Assembly (NCBI GenBank): GCA_016235345.1
Contig: JACRLG010000024.1
Coordinates: forward strand, 62,001 to 126,000
From: Deltaproteobacteria bacterium
GTDB lineage: Bacteria; Desulfobacterota; Desulfobacteria; Desulfobacterales; Desulfatibacillaceae
Direction of reading: 5' to 3'
DNA length: 64,000 nt
Part shown: positions 8,468-16,693 of the stretch, piece by piece
Position numbering within the stretch: the stretch's first letter is position 1
How the letters are laid out: each line of letters begins with the position of its first letter
Notes under the pieces: generated by a model
Seen by the model: the letters and a program-made list of their open reading frames with translations, nothing else
Database searches by the model: none
What the model was told of the DNA's origin: nothing
Program-made: the position numbers and the translations under genes

Positions 8468-8719
8468 CAGGCGGTACCATTTCATTGCCTGGACATAATC
8501 CTGAGCCACACCCTTGCCGGTGGCGAACATTACGCCGATTCTCGTCCGGGCCTCATCATCGCCCTTTTCTGCAAGAGGAAGAAGAATCTCGAACGCTTTT
8601 GCATAATCATTATTTTCATAAGCGGCCCGGGCCTCTTCCAACTGATCTGCAAGGGCAGCCGCCGGGAGGATCGAGAGAAGCAGGGCAAGAATAGCAAGGC
8701 CGGGTTTAATCCGTTTCAT
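8390..8719 (-). CDS. Short exported Sel1-repeat protein
   Basis: The 109-residue protein has a signal peptide (MKRIKPGLAILALLLSILPAA, cleavage near ALA). One TPR/Sel1-like helix pair follows (EEARAAYENNDYAKAFEILLPLAEKGDDEARTRIG in outline) and one Sel1 repeat (MFATGKGVAQDYVQAMKWYRLAA). It then ends abruptly with a basic tail, KAIDRVPAKIRNRTSIRP. It resembles the N-terminal part of the longer Sel1 protein at 14917-15654 and may be a shortened paralogue. Sel1 repeats usually mediate protein contacts, here in the periplasm. Confidence 0.65.
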   Translation of the reverse strand: MKRIKPGLAILALLLSILPAAALADQLEEARAAYENNDYAKAFEILLPLAEKGDDEARTRIGVMFATGKGVAQDYVQAMKWYRLAADKFFLKAIDRVPAKIRNRTSIRP

Positions 8720-8870
8720 GGTGTCGCTCCGTTTGCCGGAAAAATCGGATAAGGTTTATCAGGATGGTTCCCTTATAGGGCATGGAGAGCGCAAAGGCAA
8801 CCGGCTTGTTCGCAGGCCTGCCTTTTGTTCTGAGCGTGGCGGCGATTTTTGACGGGTCGCAAAAAAATCC

Positions 8871-8898
8871 TTGACATTAAATTTAATTAGTTTAAATT
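8871..8898 (+). promoter_or_regulatory. Candidate sigma-70 promoter of the TetR-glycyl radical operon
   Basis: TTGACA (8871-8876) is a perfect -35. TAAATT at 8893-8898 is a fair -10 with a 16-base spacer. The whole promoter is buried in the first operator palindrome, as expected for a repressor-controlled and autoregulated operon. Confidence 0.6.
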
Positions 8899-8932
8899 TA
8901 ATGTCATTAAATTTAAACTAATTAATTTAATG
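8875..8932. promoter_or_regulatory. Double palindromic operator upstream of the TetR gene
   Basis: Two adjacent AT-rich palindromes are separated by one base. The first (8875-8903) has perfect 12-bp half sites CATTAAATTTAA and TTAAATTTAATG around TTAGT. The second (8905-8932) is nearly the reverse complement of the first, with one base deleted. The 58-base block stands out sharply from the GC-rich surroundings. Position over the promoter and next to a tetR gene makes it the probable binding site for two repressor dimers. Confidence 0.8.
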
Positions 8933-8968
8933 AGGTCAGATCATTCATTTCAAATCCGGCAGGCTCAC

Positions 8969-9622
8969 ATGGCGAGAACAACGCGAAGCAAGGTCGAAAT
9001 CGGGGAGGTCAAAAACCGGATCATCGACTGCGCCATCGAAATCATAGAAAAAAACGGCGTGGAAAACCTCACCATGGCGGCCCTCGGAAGCCGCCTGCGC
9101 ATGACCGGCCCCAATCTCTATAACTATTTTCCGGGCAGGGACGAGCTTCTGATCTCCCTTAACCGGAAGCTCTTCCAGGGCCTTCTGGCCGAACTCACGA
9201 GCGCCGCCGAAAATTCCGGTCCTCCGGGCGACCGGCTGAGGGCCCTGGTGATGGCCTTTATCGGGTTCGGAACCCGAAACGCCCACATCTACGACCTCAT
9301 GTTCAGCCGGCCAAGGAGAATAACCCGCGACTACGCCGGAACCCCCCAGGAAGATCTGGCCGGGGAGGAGACCCGCATCGCGCTTGGCGCAATGAACCTT
9401 GCGGCGGAGGTATTGAAGGAGCACATAACGGCGGACGCCACCCTGAACGTGGCCGACCCGCATTATCTGATCGTCAAGGTGATCAGCGAGCTTCACGGGA
9501 TAATCTCCCTCCACAACAGCGGCCTTCTCTTCGACATGGTGGAGAAGCCGCGCGAGGTTTTGATGAAAATGGCCGGGGAAATCATAGATTCCGCCCTTTT
9601 GAGCCACCAGCCAAAAAAATGA
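8969..9622 (+). CDS. TetR family transcriptional regulator
   Basis: The 217-residue product starts MARTTRSKVEIGEVKNRI (AGG five bases upstream); an ATG at 8930 is in frame but lies inside the operator and has no ribosome-binding site. The N-terminal helix-turn-helix is clear: IIDCAIEIIEKNGVENLTM, then the recognition part MTGPNLYNYFPGRDELL. The C-terminal ligand domain (about 70-217) is TetR-like but not assignable to a ligand. It is 13 bases upstream of the glycyl radical enzyme gene and shares the operator-promoter block, so it most likely represses its own operon until a substrate-related ligand binds. Confidence 0.88.
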   Translation: MARTTRSKVEIGEVKNRIIDCAIEIIEKNGVENLTMAALGSRLRMTGPNLYNYFPGRDELLISLNRKLFQGLLAELTSAAENSGPPGDRLRALVMAFIGFGTRNAHIYDLMFSRPRRITRDYAGTPQEDLAGEETRIALGAMNLAAEVLKEHITADATLNVADPHYLIVKVISELHGIISLHNSGLLFDMVEKPREVLMKMAGEIIDSALLSHQPKK

Positions 9623-9635
9623 AGGAAGGCCCATC

Positions 9636-12600
9636 ATGTTAAAGAACCTCCTGGAAGGAATGACCGGAAACTTTTCGGCGGGTCCGATGATTTTGCAGCG
9701 ACTGGAAAGGCTGTCCGGCCCGGGCAGGGGTGCTGCCCTCGACAGTCGTGGGTTTTTCTCCTTCAGCCGCAGCATCCCGGAAAAAAGCGTGAAGGCCCGT
9801 GGCATAAACGCCCTGGTTTACGGGCTTTTGCAACTTTTCGCCCACGCGTTCAATCTCAGGCCCGACCTTCGCCAATGGCTTACGGCCAACGGAAAGGGGA
9901 AGCCCGGAAAGCTCAAATTCGACAGGTATCTCGATTTTTCCGTGGGAATACGCTCCCGCGACAACCAGGTGAAACAAACCCTGGTCTTTGAGAACGGCAG
10001 GGTGAGGGCCATTTGGGGAATGCCGGAAAAAACCGACACCAGCCTGGTTTTCCGGACGCCGGAGCACGTTTTGGAAATGCTTCGGGCCACCCCGGACGAG
10101 GCCATGATCATGCTGGTGGAAAACCGCATGAACACCGAGGGCAACCTTGCCCTCACGAACCTGTTCAATTTCTACTTAAACCTCCTCTTGGGGAAAAAGC
10201 AGCAGGAAGAGGTGGACAAGCGGATCGCCGAAAATCGGAAGCGCCTTCTTGGTGAGGCCAAACCCCTATCTTTGGGGCGGCGGGAGGAGAAAAGCCAGCG
10301 GCGGAATTCCCGGATATCGGCCCGCTCCGTGGATAAGGGCTTGAAATACCTGGAAGATCCCTTTCTCCCCGAATGGGGGCTGGAGGACTTTCCCAGGCTT
10401 GGCGACATCCATTCCAAAATTTTCACCGTAAGGCCGAAAATCTGCGCCGAGCGGCCAAGGCTTCTCACCGAGTGGCACCGGGAAAACGGCTTCGAGACCG
10501 ACCGCGAGGGACGGCCCTGGAACCCGGAGCTCAGGCAGGCTTTGGCGCTTCAGCACCTTCTGAGCAACAAGAAGCCCATAGTGTGGGAGAACGACCTTCT
10601 GGGAGGCACAAGCGGCACCTCCTTCATAAGCCCCCTGATCTATCCCGACGCCTCAGGCACCACCATCTGGGGCGAGCTTTTTTCCTGCCGGGACCGGGAA
10701 CTGGTTCCCTACGAGGTGGACGACGAAACCATCAACGAGCTTCATTACGACATCTTTCCCTTCTGGAGCCGCCGGAACATAAGGGAATGGGTGCGCGACG
10801 AGTACGCTAGCCCCCTGTGCCAGAGAATCGACGAGCACATGGCGGCCTTCCTTATCTGGAAAACCATAGGAGCCAGCGAAACCATACCGGATTTCGAATC
10901 CATCCTCACCCTTGGAACATCGGGCCTCATCTCTAAGATGGAGGACGAGCTTTTGCGGGACAAGGAGGCGGACCGGAAGAAGATTGACACGCTTCGGGCC
11001 ATGATGATCAGCCTTCAGGGCGTTAACGCCTGCGCCCGGAACGTGGCTTCGGAGGCCCGGAACCAGGCGGCCCTTTGCAAAGACCACGCGCGCCGGGAGG
11101 AACTGGACAGGATTGCCAAGGCCCTGTCCCACGCGCCGGAGCGCCCGGCCCGGACCCTCTTCGAGGCGGTGCAGGCGGTGTGGATAGTAAAAATCGCCCT
11201 GAACATGGAAAACTCCAACGACGGCATGGGCTACGGACGCCTGGACCAGCTCCTTCAACCATATTTTGCCGCCGACATGGAGCTTATCCCAAGCCCCGCC
11301 GCACGGAGGGACTATGTCAAAAAGGCGGTGGAACTCCTGGGCTGCCTCTTTCTCAAGACCAAGGACCACACGACCTTGAACCCGGACCTTGCCAACCACA
11401 TCTTCGGCGGAAGCCCCCCCAGCCAGACCGTCACCGTGGGCGGCGTCACCCCCGACGGCGAGGACGCGGTCAATGACATGAGTTACGTGATTTTGAAGGT
11501 CACCGAGCTTCTGGGCCTGGACGACCCCAACGTTAACGTGCGCTACTCGCAGGAAAAGAACAGCGCCGAATTTTTGCGCAGGGCCAATGACGTCAACTAC
11601 ATCACAGGGGCCACACCCGCCATTCACAACGACAGCGCCATGATCGGGGCGCTTTCCCAACACGGCTACGACATCCGGGACATCAGGGACTGGGCCGCCA
11701 CCGGCTGCGTGGAGCCCACCATGAGCGGACGCCACTACGGCCACACCTCGGCCATCAACATCTCCATCGTAGCGGCCCTGGAAATGGCCTTAAACAACGG
11801 CCACCATCCCTTAATGGGATGGGACCTGGGGCCTCAAACGGGTGATATCAGCGCTAACGCCTTCCCCGACTTCGAGTCCTTTTTCAGGGCCTTCGAGGCC
11901 CAGTTCGGCTTTTTGATCGATCAGTCGGTGGAATACAACAATCTTTGCGGCAAGGTTTACCAGAAGTACCGGCCCTCGAACCTCCTGTCGGCCCTCACAC
12001 GCGGCTGCGTGGAAAAAGGACGCACGGTGGTCAACGGCGGGGCGAAAATCAATTCCACCGGAGCCACCTGCATAGGGCTGGCCGACGTGGCGGACTCGCT
12101 CATGGTGATCAAAAAGCTCGTGTTCGATCAAAAAAAGGTGAGCTTTCGGGAATTGAAGGAGGCCATAGACCGGAACTTCGAGGGCCACGAGGCCCTTCGC
12201 AAAATGGCCGTCAACCGTGTGGGCTTTTTCGGGTCAGGCGACCCGGAGGCCGTGGCAATGGCAAACCGGGTGGCGGGCTTCGCCCACGATTCCTACGCAA
12301 GCCGCGAAAACTACCGGGGAGGCGGGCATCACACCGGCTTCTGGTCCATGTCCAGCCACGCGGCCTACGGCAGGCTCACGGGAGCCCTTCCATCCGGGCG
12401 GCTCTCCGGCAAGCCCTTCACCCCCGGCCTCACCCCGGAGCCCAACGCGTCCCCGAACCTTCTGGACAACCTAAACGACGTGGCGCGCCTTGAATCCAAA
12501 AACCTGGACAACAACATAGCCTTCAACGTAAAGGTTGTGCCGGGGCTAAAGGACTCCCACGAAAAGGTGGTGGATTACATCCATGCATACTCGTTGACCT

Positions 12601-12788
12601 TTTTCCAGCAGGGCGGGATGCAAATCCAGATGAACGTGGTTTCCACCGAAATGCTGAAGGACGCCATGGCCCACCCGGAAAACTACCGGAACCTTCTGGT
12701 CAGGATTTCCGGCTACTGCGCCTTTTTCACCCAACTGGACGAAGACGCCCAGAGGGAGCTGATCGAACGCGCTGAATACGGCCTGTAA
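9636..12788 (+). CDS. Glycyl radical enzyme with N-terminal SCP2-like lipid-binding domain
   Basis: The 1050-residue protein is about 200-250 residues longer than usual for this superfamily. Residues ~55-190 resemble an SCP2 sterol-carrier domain (YLDFSVGIRSRDNQVKQTL, then VENRMNTEGNLALTNLF). After a charged linker, the PFL-like barrel starts near 270. The thiyl Cys is C691 in ATGCVEPT and the glycyl radical Gly is G1026 in VRISGYCAFF. The Cys-x-Glu arrangement matches dehydratases and C-N/C-S lyases such as glycerol dehydratase or CutC, and differs from the Cys-Cys of pyruvate formate-lyase. An SD (GAAGGAAGG) precedes the start. The SCP2 domain suggests a hydrophobic or acyl substrate, which is inference. 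The operon also holds tetR and an activase. Confidence 0.85.
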   Translation: MLKNLLEGMTGNFSAGPMILQRLERLSGPGRGAALDSRGFFSFSRSIPEKSVKARGINALVYGLLQLFAHAFNLRPDLRQWLTANGKGKPGKLKFDRYLDFSVGIRSRDNQVKQTLVFENGRVRAIWGMPEKTDTSLVFRTPEHVLEMLRATPDEAMIMLVENRMNTEGNLALTNLFNFYLNLLLGKKQQEEVDKRIAENRKRLLGEAKPLSLGRREEKSQRRNSRISARSVDKGLKYLEDPFLPEWGLEDFPRLGDIHSKIFTVRPKICAERPRLLTEWHRENGFETDREGRPWNPELRQALALQHLLSNKKPIVWENDLLGGTSGTSFISPLIYPDASGTTIWGELFSCRDRELVPYEVDDETINELHYDIFPFWSRRNIREWVRDEYASPLCQRIDEHMAAFLIWKTIGASETIPDFESILTLGTSGLISKMEDELLRDKEADRKKIDTLRAMMISLQGVNACARNVASEARNQAALCKDHARREELDRIAKALSHAPERPARTLFEAVQAVWIVKIALNMENSNDGMGYGRLDQLLQPYFAADMELIPSPAARRDYVKKAVELLGCLFLKTKDHTTLNPDLANHIFGGSPPSQTVTVGGVTPDGEDAVNDMSYVILKVTELLGLDDPNVNVRYSQEKNSAEFLRRANDVNYITGATPAIHNDSAMIGALSQHGYDIRDIRDWAATGCVEPTMSGRHYGHTSAINISIVAALEMALNNGHHPLMGWDLGPQTGDISANAFPDFESFFRAFEAQFGFLIDQSVEYNNLCGKVYQKYRPSNLLSALTRGCVEKGRTVVNGGAKINSTGATCIGLADVADSLMVIKKLVFDQKKVSFRELKEAIDRNFEGHEALRKMAVNRVGFFGSGDPEAVAMANRVAGFAHDSYASRENYRGGGHHTGFWSMSSHAAYGRLTGALPSGRLSGKPFTPGLTPEPNASPNLLDNLNDVARLESKNLDNNIAFNVKVVPGLKDSHEKVVDYIHAYSLTFFQQGGMQIQMNVVSTEMLKDAMAHPENYRNLLVRISGYCAFFTQLDEDAQRELIERAEYGL

Positions 12789-12954
12789 CAGGCTGTCGAA
12801 AAACGCGAATCGGCAGTGCCAGAGCATCAAAGTCAATTTCGGTCACGTACAAACATCCTGATTTAACCCAAGAATTATGCGATTTCTTGGGCGGGTACGC
12901 TCCCACCTTGCCTTTTCGCTCTCCTTGCGCTTCATCGTTTTTCATCAGCCTGTT
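12787..12954 (+). repeat. Dispersed cruciform repeat, copy A (long form)
   Basis: The left arm AACAGGCTGTCGAAAAACGCG begins inside the stop codon of the glycyl radical enzyme gene; the right arm ends CATCGTTTTTCATCAGCCTG. The CGTAC/GTAC core is expanded by about 45 bases compared with short copies, an insertion shared in inverse orientation with copy E. Confidence 0.8.
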
Positions 12955-12997
12955 TGATTCGAGTTTTTTACGGGCTGCTAATTCAGAAAGGACGCTC

Positions 12998-13918
12998 ATG
13001 GCGAAAAAGCCTCTCATACTGGACATCAAGGGGCACACCCTGGATGACGGGCCTGGGATACGGTCCGTCATCTTTTTCAAGGGCTGCCCCTTAAACTGCG
13101 TGTGGTGCCACAACCCCGAAAGCAAGAAGCCGGAGCCCGAAATCTCCTTCGACCCCAAGGAATGCGTCGGCTGCAAGGCCTGTGTCGACGCCTGCCCGGA
13201 AGGCACCATCTCCTTCGACCTGCCCCATCGCGTGGACCGCGCCCGCTGCACCCTTTGCATGGCCTGCGCCGAGGCCTGTCCTTCCAAGGCCCTGGCCCCG
13301 GTGGGAAAGCTCATGGAGATCGAGGACATCGTGGACGCCGTCATCCGCTACAAGCCCTTTTTCGATACGTCGGGCGGCGGCGTCACCCTCTCCGGCGGGG
13401 AGCCCACCCTGTTCCCGGAATTTTTGTCCGGGGTGTTGAAGGCTCTGAAGGCCGCAGGTATTCACACGCTTCTGGAAACCAGCGGCCACTTTCTACGGGA
13501 GCGTTTTGAAACCCTCATCCTTCCCTGGGTGGACGACATCTACATGGACATCAAGTTCATCTCCCCCGATTCCCACAAGAAGCATTGCGGGATTCCCAAC
13601 GAAAGGATCCTCGATAACTTTCGCTGGCTCCACTCCATAAAAGAGGGCAGGGGGATCGGGCTTCTTCCGCGCACCCCCCTGGTGCCCGGCATCACCGACA
13701 CGGAGGAAAATCTTTCGGCCATCGCAGGCTTTCTTAAAGACCTGAACGTGGAAAAGGCGGCCCTTCTGGCCTACAACCCGCTCTGGCACGACAAGAACTT
13801 CAAGATCGGCGAGGAAAACATCCTTGGCAGGGAAGAGATCATGACAAAGTGGATGAGCCGGGAGCGTATCGGGGAATGCGAGGCTATTTTCAAGGAAGCG
13901 GGAATAAGGCTTGTGTGA
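12998..13918 (+). CDS. Glycyl radical enzyme activating enzyme (radical SAM, two [4Fe-4S] ferredoxin motifs)
   Basis: The 306-residue protein starts MAKKPLILDIKGHTLDDGPG, with AAAGGA upstream; the longer open frame runs through a repeat element. The radical SAM triad is C30-x3-C34-x2-C37 (FKGCPLNCVWCHNPES). An inserted ferredoxin domain has two CxxCxxCxxxC sets, C56/59/62/66 and C84/87/90/94, as in activases of non-PFL glycyl radical enzymes. The GGEPT motif for SAM amino-group binding is present as LSGGEPTLFPEF. It abstracts a hydrogen from the glycine (G1026) of the upstream enzyme. Because the second glycyl radical enzyme at 20054 lacks its own activase, this one could serve both. Confidence 0.92.
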   Translation: MAKKPLILDIKGHTLDDGPGIRSVIFFKGCPLNCVWCHNPESKKPEPEISFDPKECVGCKACVDACPEGTISFDLPHRVDRARCTLCMACAEACPSKALAPVGKLMEIEDIVDAVIRYKPFFDTSGGGVTLSGGEPTLFPEFLSGVLKALKAAGIHTLLETSGHFLRERFETLILPWVDDIYMDIKFISPDSHKKHCGIPNERILDNFRWLHSIKEGRGIGLLPRTPLVPGITDTEENLSAIAGFLKDLNVEKAALLAYNPLWHDKNFKIGEENILGREEIMTKWMSRERIGECEAIFKEAGIRLV

Positions 13919-13982
13919 CGGAAATTCTTGAGATCAAGGCAAAACGACTTGCCGGACGAAGCATGGACCAAGCCCGGACCCC

Positions 13983-14014
13983 CCATTTAAAATGTGACCC
14001 GAAATTTTAAATGG
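13983..14014. repeat. AT-rich 11-bp inverted repeat
   Basis: CCATTTAAAAT (13983-13993) is repeated inverted as ATTTTAAATGG (14004-14014). It lies just upstream of the penicillin-acylase remnant and could be an old operator; there is no T run, so a terminator is unlikely. Confidence 0.4.
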
Positions 14015-14022
14015 AGGCGTAA

Positions 14023-14343
14023 ACATGAATCAGACAAGGCCCCTGTCCATGCCCTATTTGCGGAAACTCATCCACATTCGCTGCGGCGACCTCTGCAAGG
14101 CCCCAGGCATAGGCGCAGCGGGCCTTCCCGAAGTGGTGGCCGGGTAAACGGGCATCTTGCCTGGGGCATGACAATGGTCTAGGGCGACCGCGACAACATC
14201 GACCGGCAGGCGCTGACATTTACCCCATGCGCAAAAAGGGCCTCGTTCCATCTCCGGGCCGGACCGGCGGGCACGACTGGGAAGGCTTCGTGCCCAACGG
14301 GTCGCTTCCCTTTTCCATCAATCCCGAACCAAAACAGGCATAG
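14023..14343 (+). pseudogene. Remnant of a penicillin acylase (Ntn hydrolase) family gene
   Basis: Three family-typical pieces lie in order but in broken frames. The first, from ATG 14023, reads PLSMPYLRKL, then GIGAAGLPEVVAG, where the family has GxxxPGxPGVVAGHN. A frame change gives VNGHLAWGMTMV, ended by an in-frame TAG; the family motif is GHNxHIAWGxT. A further frame change gives KKGLVPSPGRTGGHDWEG and VPNGSLPFSINPEP, matching the family's PGWTGxxxWxGFIP and NP segment. Only about 100 of the usual 700-800 residues remain, with no catalytic Ser region, so the gene is dead. Confidence 0.65.
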
Positions 14344-14360
14344 AAACGGGAGGACGCCAA

Positions 14361-14822
14361 ATGCTCACCGAAACGGACATCCTTGAGAGAATGATGTACA
14401 TGGCCGATAACGGTTACAATTGCAGCCAGATTCTGATGGACTTGACCTTAAAACAACTGGGCAGAAACAATCCCGATCTCGTGCGCGCCATGTCCGGCCT
14501 CGGCGACGGCTGCGGATTTTTCCAGGAAACCTGCGGAGTAATGACCAGCGCGGCATGCGTTATTTCGCTTTTTGCGGGGAAGGGCGCAGACGACGAAAAC
14601 GAGGAAAGATACCTGCTTCCCATGCTTCAGGACTTAAACGACTGGTTTCAGGAGGAAATCGGCGCGAAATATAAGGGTACGAGGTGCAGGGATATCGTGG
14701 GCGATCTGGTTGGCACTCCTTCCGGCAAACAAATTTGCGGCGGCGTGGTTCTGATGGCCTGGGCCAAGGTGAATGAATTGCTTCAATCCTATGGATATCC
14801 GCGCGACACGGCGCAACCCTGA
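14361..14822 (+). CDS. C_GCAxxG_C_C family redox-type protein
   Basis: The 153-residue protein contains the family's spaced cysteines: NGYNCSQILM near the start, then GLGDGCGFFQETCGVMTSAACVI, RCRDIVG and a final KQICGGVVLMAW. This matches the C_GCAxxG_C_C family of anaerobes, thought to be redox-active or metal-binding, usually small and cytoplasmic. The start is supported by CGGGAGGA eight bases upstream. It follows the acylase remnant and is probably the last gene of the tetR-led region, although its own promoter is possible. Confidence 0.75.
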   Translation: MLTETDILERMMYMADNGYNCSQILMDLTLKQLGRNNPDLVRAMSGLGDGCGFFQETCGVMTSAACVISLFAGKGADDENEERYLLPMLQDLNDWFQEEIGAKYKGTRCRDIVGDLVGTPSGKQICGGVVLMAWAKVNELLQSYGYPRDTAQP

Positions 14823-14916
14823 CCGCCACCGCGCTAGGGCTTATCGTCTCTTTTAGGGCGCTTCGGGCGTCTTTGGTTTCCACTCCCGCAGCGTCTTTGC
14901 CGGTTAGGCTATTTGG

Positions 14917-15654
14917 TTAGGGGTCATTTTTGATACTGTTAGTGGGTAGTCGACTCCACTCCCACTCCAAGCGTTCGGCCTCGTCTATTTGGGCAGAGGT
15001 CATTTTTGACAATGCAAGACTGGCGTTCGTCATTGCATTGACTTGGTCTTCATCATGCCCTTGTAAACTTTCTACCGCCCGAAGGGACCAAATATACGAT
15101 TGAACAATATTTAGGGGTAAGCCTATACCTTCTCCGTACATGACGCCCAAATTATATTGAGCCAAACCGTGCCCCTGTTCGGCGGCCTTGTGGCACCACT
15201 TGGCAGCCTCGACAGAATTTTTTGATACGCCCCGACCGGTTTCATACATCCCGGAAAGGCAAAATTGAGCATTCGGATTTCCTTGTTCCGCCGCCATGTT
15301 GTACCATTTCACGGCCTCGGAAAAGTCTTGAGGCACGCCGTCGCCATTATTGTACATCCGGCCAAGATTTAATTGCGCGGTTGAATTTTTTTGTTCCGCC
15401 GCCTTTCGATACCATTTTGAAGCCTCTGAATAATCCAGGGGAACGCCTTGGCCCTTGGCATACATTGTGCCGAGTATCGATTGAGCCTCTGCATTACCCT
15501 TTTTTGCCAATGAATGGAAAATCTCCAACGCCTTTGCATAGTCCTTTTTCTCGTAGGCGGCCTTTGCGTCTTCAAGCTGATCGCAAAAGGCAATCGCCGG
15601 AAGGATTAGGAGAAGCAGGGCAAGAAGCGCAAGGGCAGATTTTGTGTGCTGCAT
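14917..15654 (-). CDS. Exported Sel1-repeat (TPR-like) protein
   Basis: The 245-residue protein has a signal peptide (MQHTKSALALLALLLLILPA, cleavage near AFC/D). Five or so Sel1 repeats follow, such as MYAKGQGVPLDYSEASKWYR, MYNNGDGVPQDFSEAVKWYN, MYETGRGVSKNSVEAAKWCH and MYGEGIGLPLNIVQSYIWSL. Each has the A/G pattern of the family. The final 40 residues (MTSAQIDEAERLEWEW) form a charged helix. The first 80 residues closely resemble the shorter Sel1 protein at 8390-8719. Such proteins are periplasmic adaptors; no partner gene is evident. Confidence 0.88.
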   Translation of the reverse strand: MQHTKSALALLALLLLILPAIAFCDQLEDAKAAYEKKDYAKALEIFHSLAKKGNAEAQSILGTMYAKGQGVPLDYSEASKWYRKAAEQKNSTAQLNLGRMYNNGDGVPQDFSEAVKWYNMAAEQGNPNAQFCLSGMYETGRGVSKNSVEAAKWCHKAAEQGHGLAQYNLGVMYGEGIGLPLNIVQSYIWSLRAVESLQGHDEDQVNAMTNASLALSKMTSAQIDEAERLEWEWSRLPTNSIKNDP

Positions 15655-15811
15655 GGCGATGGTTCCGTAATCTCAAGGGGAACGGAGGAAGCGCGTTGAT
15701 CCCGGCGAGTCCCATATATGGCATTGGAAGCGCAAAGGCAACGCAATTTCGGTATTGCAGGGGCAAGTGATGCCGCCACGGCCTGTCGGCATGGCGGCCC
15801 TTGATCGAAAA

Positions 15812-16603
15812 TCAGTCCCTCAGGCAGCGGAGTTTGGCCAGTTGTTCCGCGTAGCCGTAGATGTGCAGGCCCTTGGATTCCACCAGCATCTCGCCGTCCT
15901 TTACCCCTATGGAGGCCGCCATGTATTCCTTCAGGTGCTGGATTCCGGCCAGATTGGCGGGAAGCCCGGCCCAGAGGTCCCAGCTTCTGAAATAGACGAA
16001 AAAGTTCAAGGCCCCATCCTGGATGCGGGTGTCTATGTGCCGCAGGCATGGCGGGTCGCAAAGGGCCAGGTCCGAAGGCTGGGCCACCTGGAGCACCATC
16101 TGGTTATTGCGGTGCCCGTATTTTTTGTAGGCCGCGATTATCCACTCTATCTGGTTGATGAAAAGATCGTCGCCCTCCCTGAAAACCGCCTTGCCGTCCA
16201 CCTCCTCCAGGTTGATTATCTCGCAGTTGCCCTCCTGCCACCAGGAAAGGGTCTGGCCGGTGACCGGAACGCGGGTGAGGCGCTCGCCGTAGGTGTAGCT
16301 CTCGCCCTCGGCCTTTTCCGGGGTCATGAGGTATTCCAGGTAGCTCCTGTCCCGGCCAGGGCCGCCGTAGATGTAGTCGTTCTCCACGGGGTTGGGGATT
16401 CCGAGAGCGGGGGGGATGTCCGGCAAAAGGGGCAGGGTGCCGGGAAGGCGCACCCTTGCGGCGAAAAAGTCGTATTCCAGCCGGGTCTGGCCGGCGTATG
16501 AGCCCTTGTCTATGGTGAAGCGCCGCCCGTGGTCCAGGATGTCGTGCACGGCCTGGAACCAGAGGTCGGGCAGGTCGCGGGCGGTGATGAGATGCATGTT
16601 CAT
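15812..16603 (-). CDS. thyA: Thymidylate synthase, archaeal/methanogen-like type
   Basis: The 263-residue protein starts MNMHLITARDLPDLWFQAVH, with CGGGAG eight bases upstream. The catalytic Cys is C186 in DPPCLRHIDTRIQ. This is followed by FFVYFRSWDLWAGLPANLAG, equivalent to the QRSxDxxLGxPFNI nucleotide-binding motif of ThyA, and by SKGLHIYGYA, equivalent to the GDxHIY motif. The CLR and RSWDLW wording matches methanogen-type thymidylate synthases rather than E. coli ThyA. Family function is reductive methylation of dUMP; the methyl donor in the archaeal-type enzymes is less certain. It is 90 bases downstream of the amidohydrolase gene on the same strand. Confidence 0.82.
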   Translation of the reverse strand: MNMHLITARDLPDLWFQAVHDILDHGRRFTIDKGSYAGQTRLEYDFFAARVRLPGTLPLLPDIPPALGIPNPVENDYIYGGPGRDRSYLEYLMTPEKAEGESYTYGERLTRVPVTGQTLSWWQEGNCEIINLEEVDGKAVFREGDDLFINQIEWIIAAYKKYGHRNNQMVLQVAQPSDLALCDPPCLRHIDTRIQDGALNFFVYFRSWDLWAGLPANLAGIQHLKEYMAASIGVKDGEMLVESKGLHIYGYAEQLAKLRCLRD

Positions 16604-16693
16604 TTTTTCGGTCTCCCGGATGGACGGATTGAGGGCCTTTGAAGAGGATGCGAATATGGCGTCAATCCGGCTGTTTTTCAACCCAAAAAGGAA

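Noticed and set aside
10653-11744. 363-residue open frame antisense to the glycyl radical enzyme
   Set aside because: It is a mirror of GC-rich codon bias of the gene on the other strand; the product has no recognisable domain.
9636-12788. Assignment as pyruvate formate-lyase or alkylsuccinate synthase
   Set aside because: The active site is Cys-x-Glu, not the Cys-Cys of pyruvate formate-lyase, and there are no small BssB/BssC-like subunits or mutase genes as in fumarate-adding systems.
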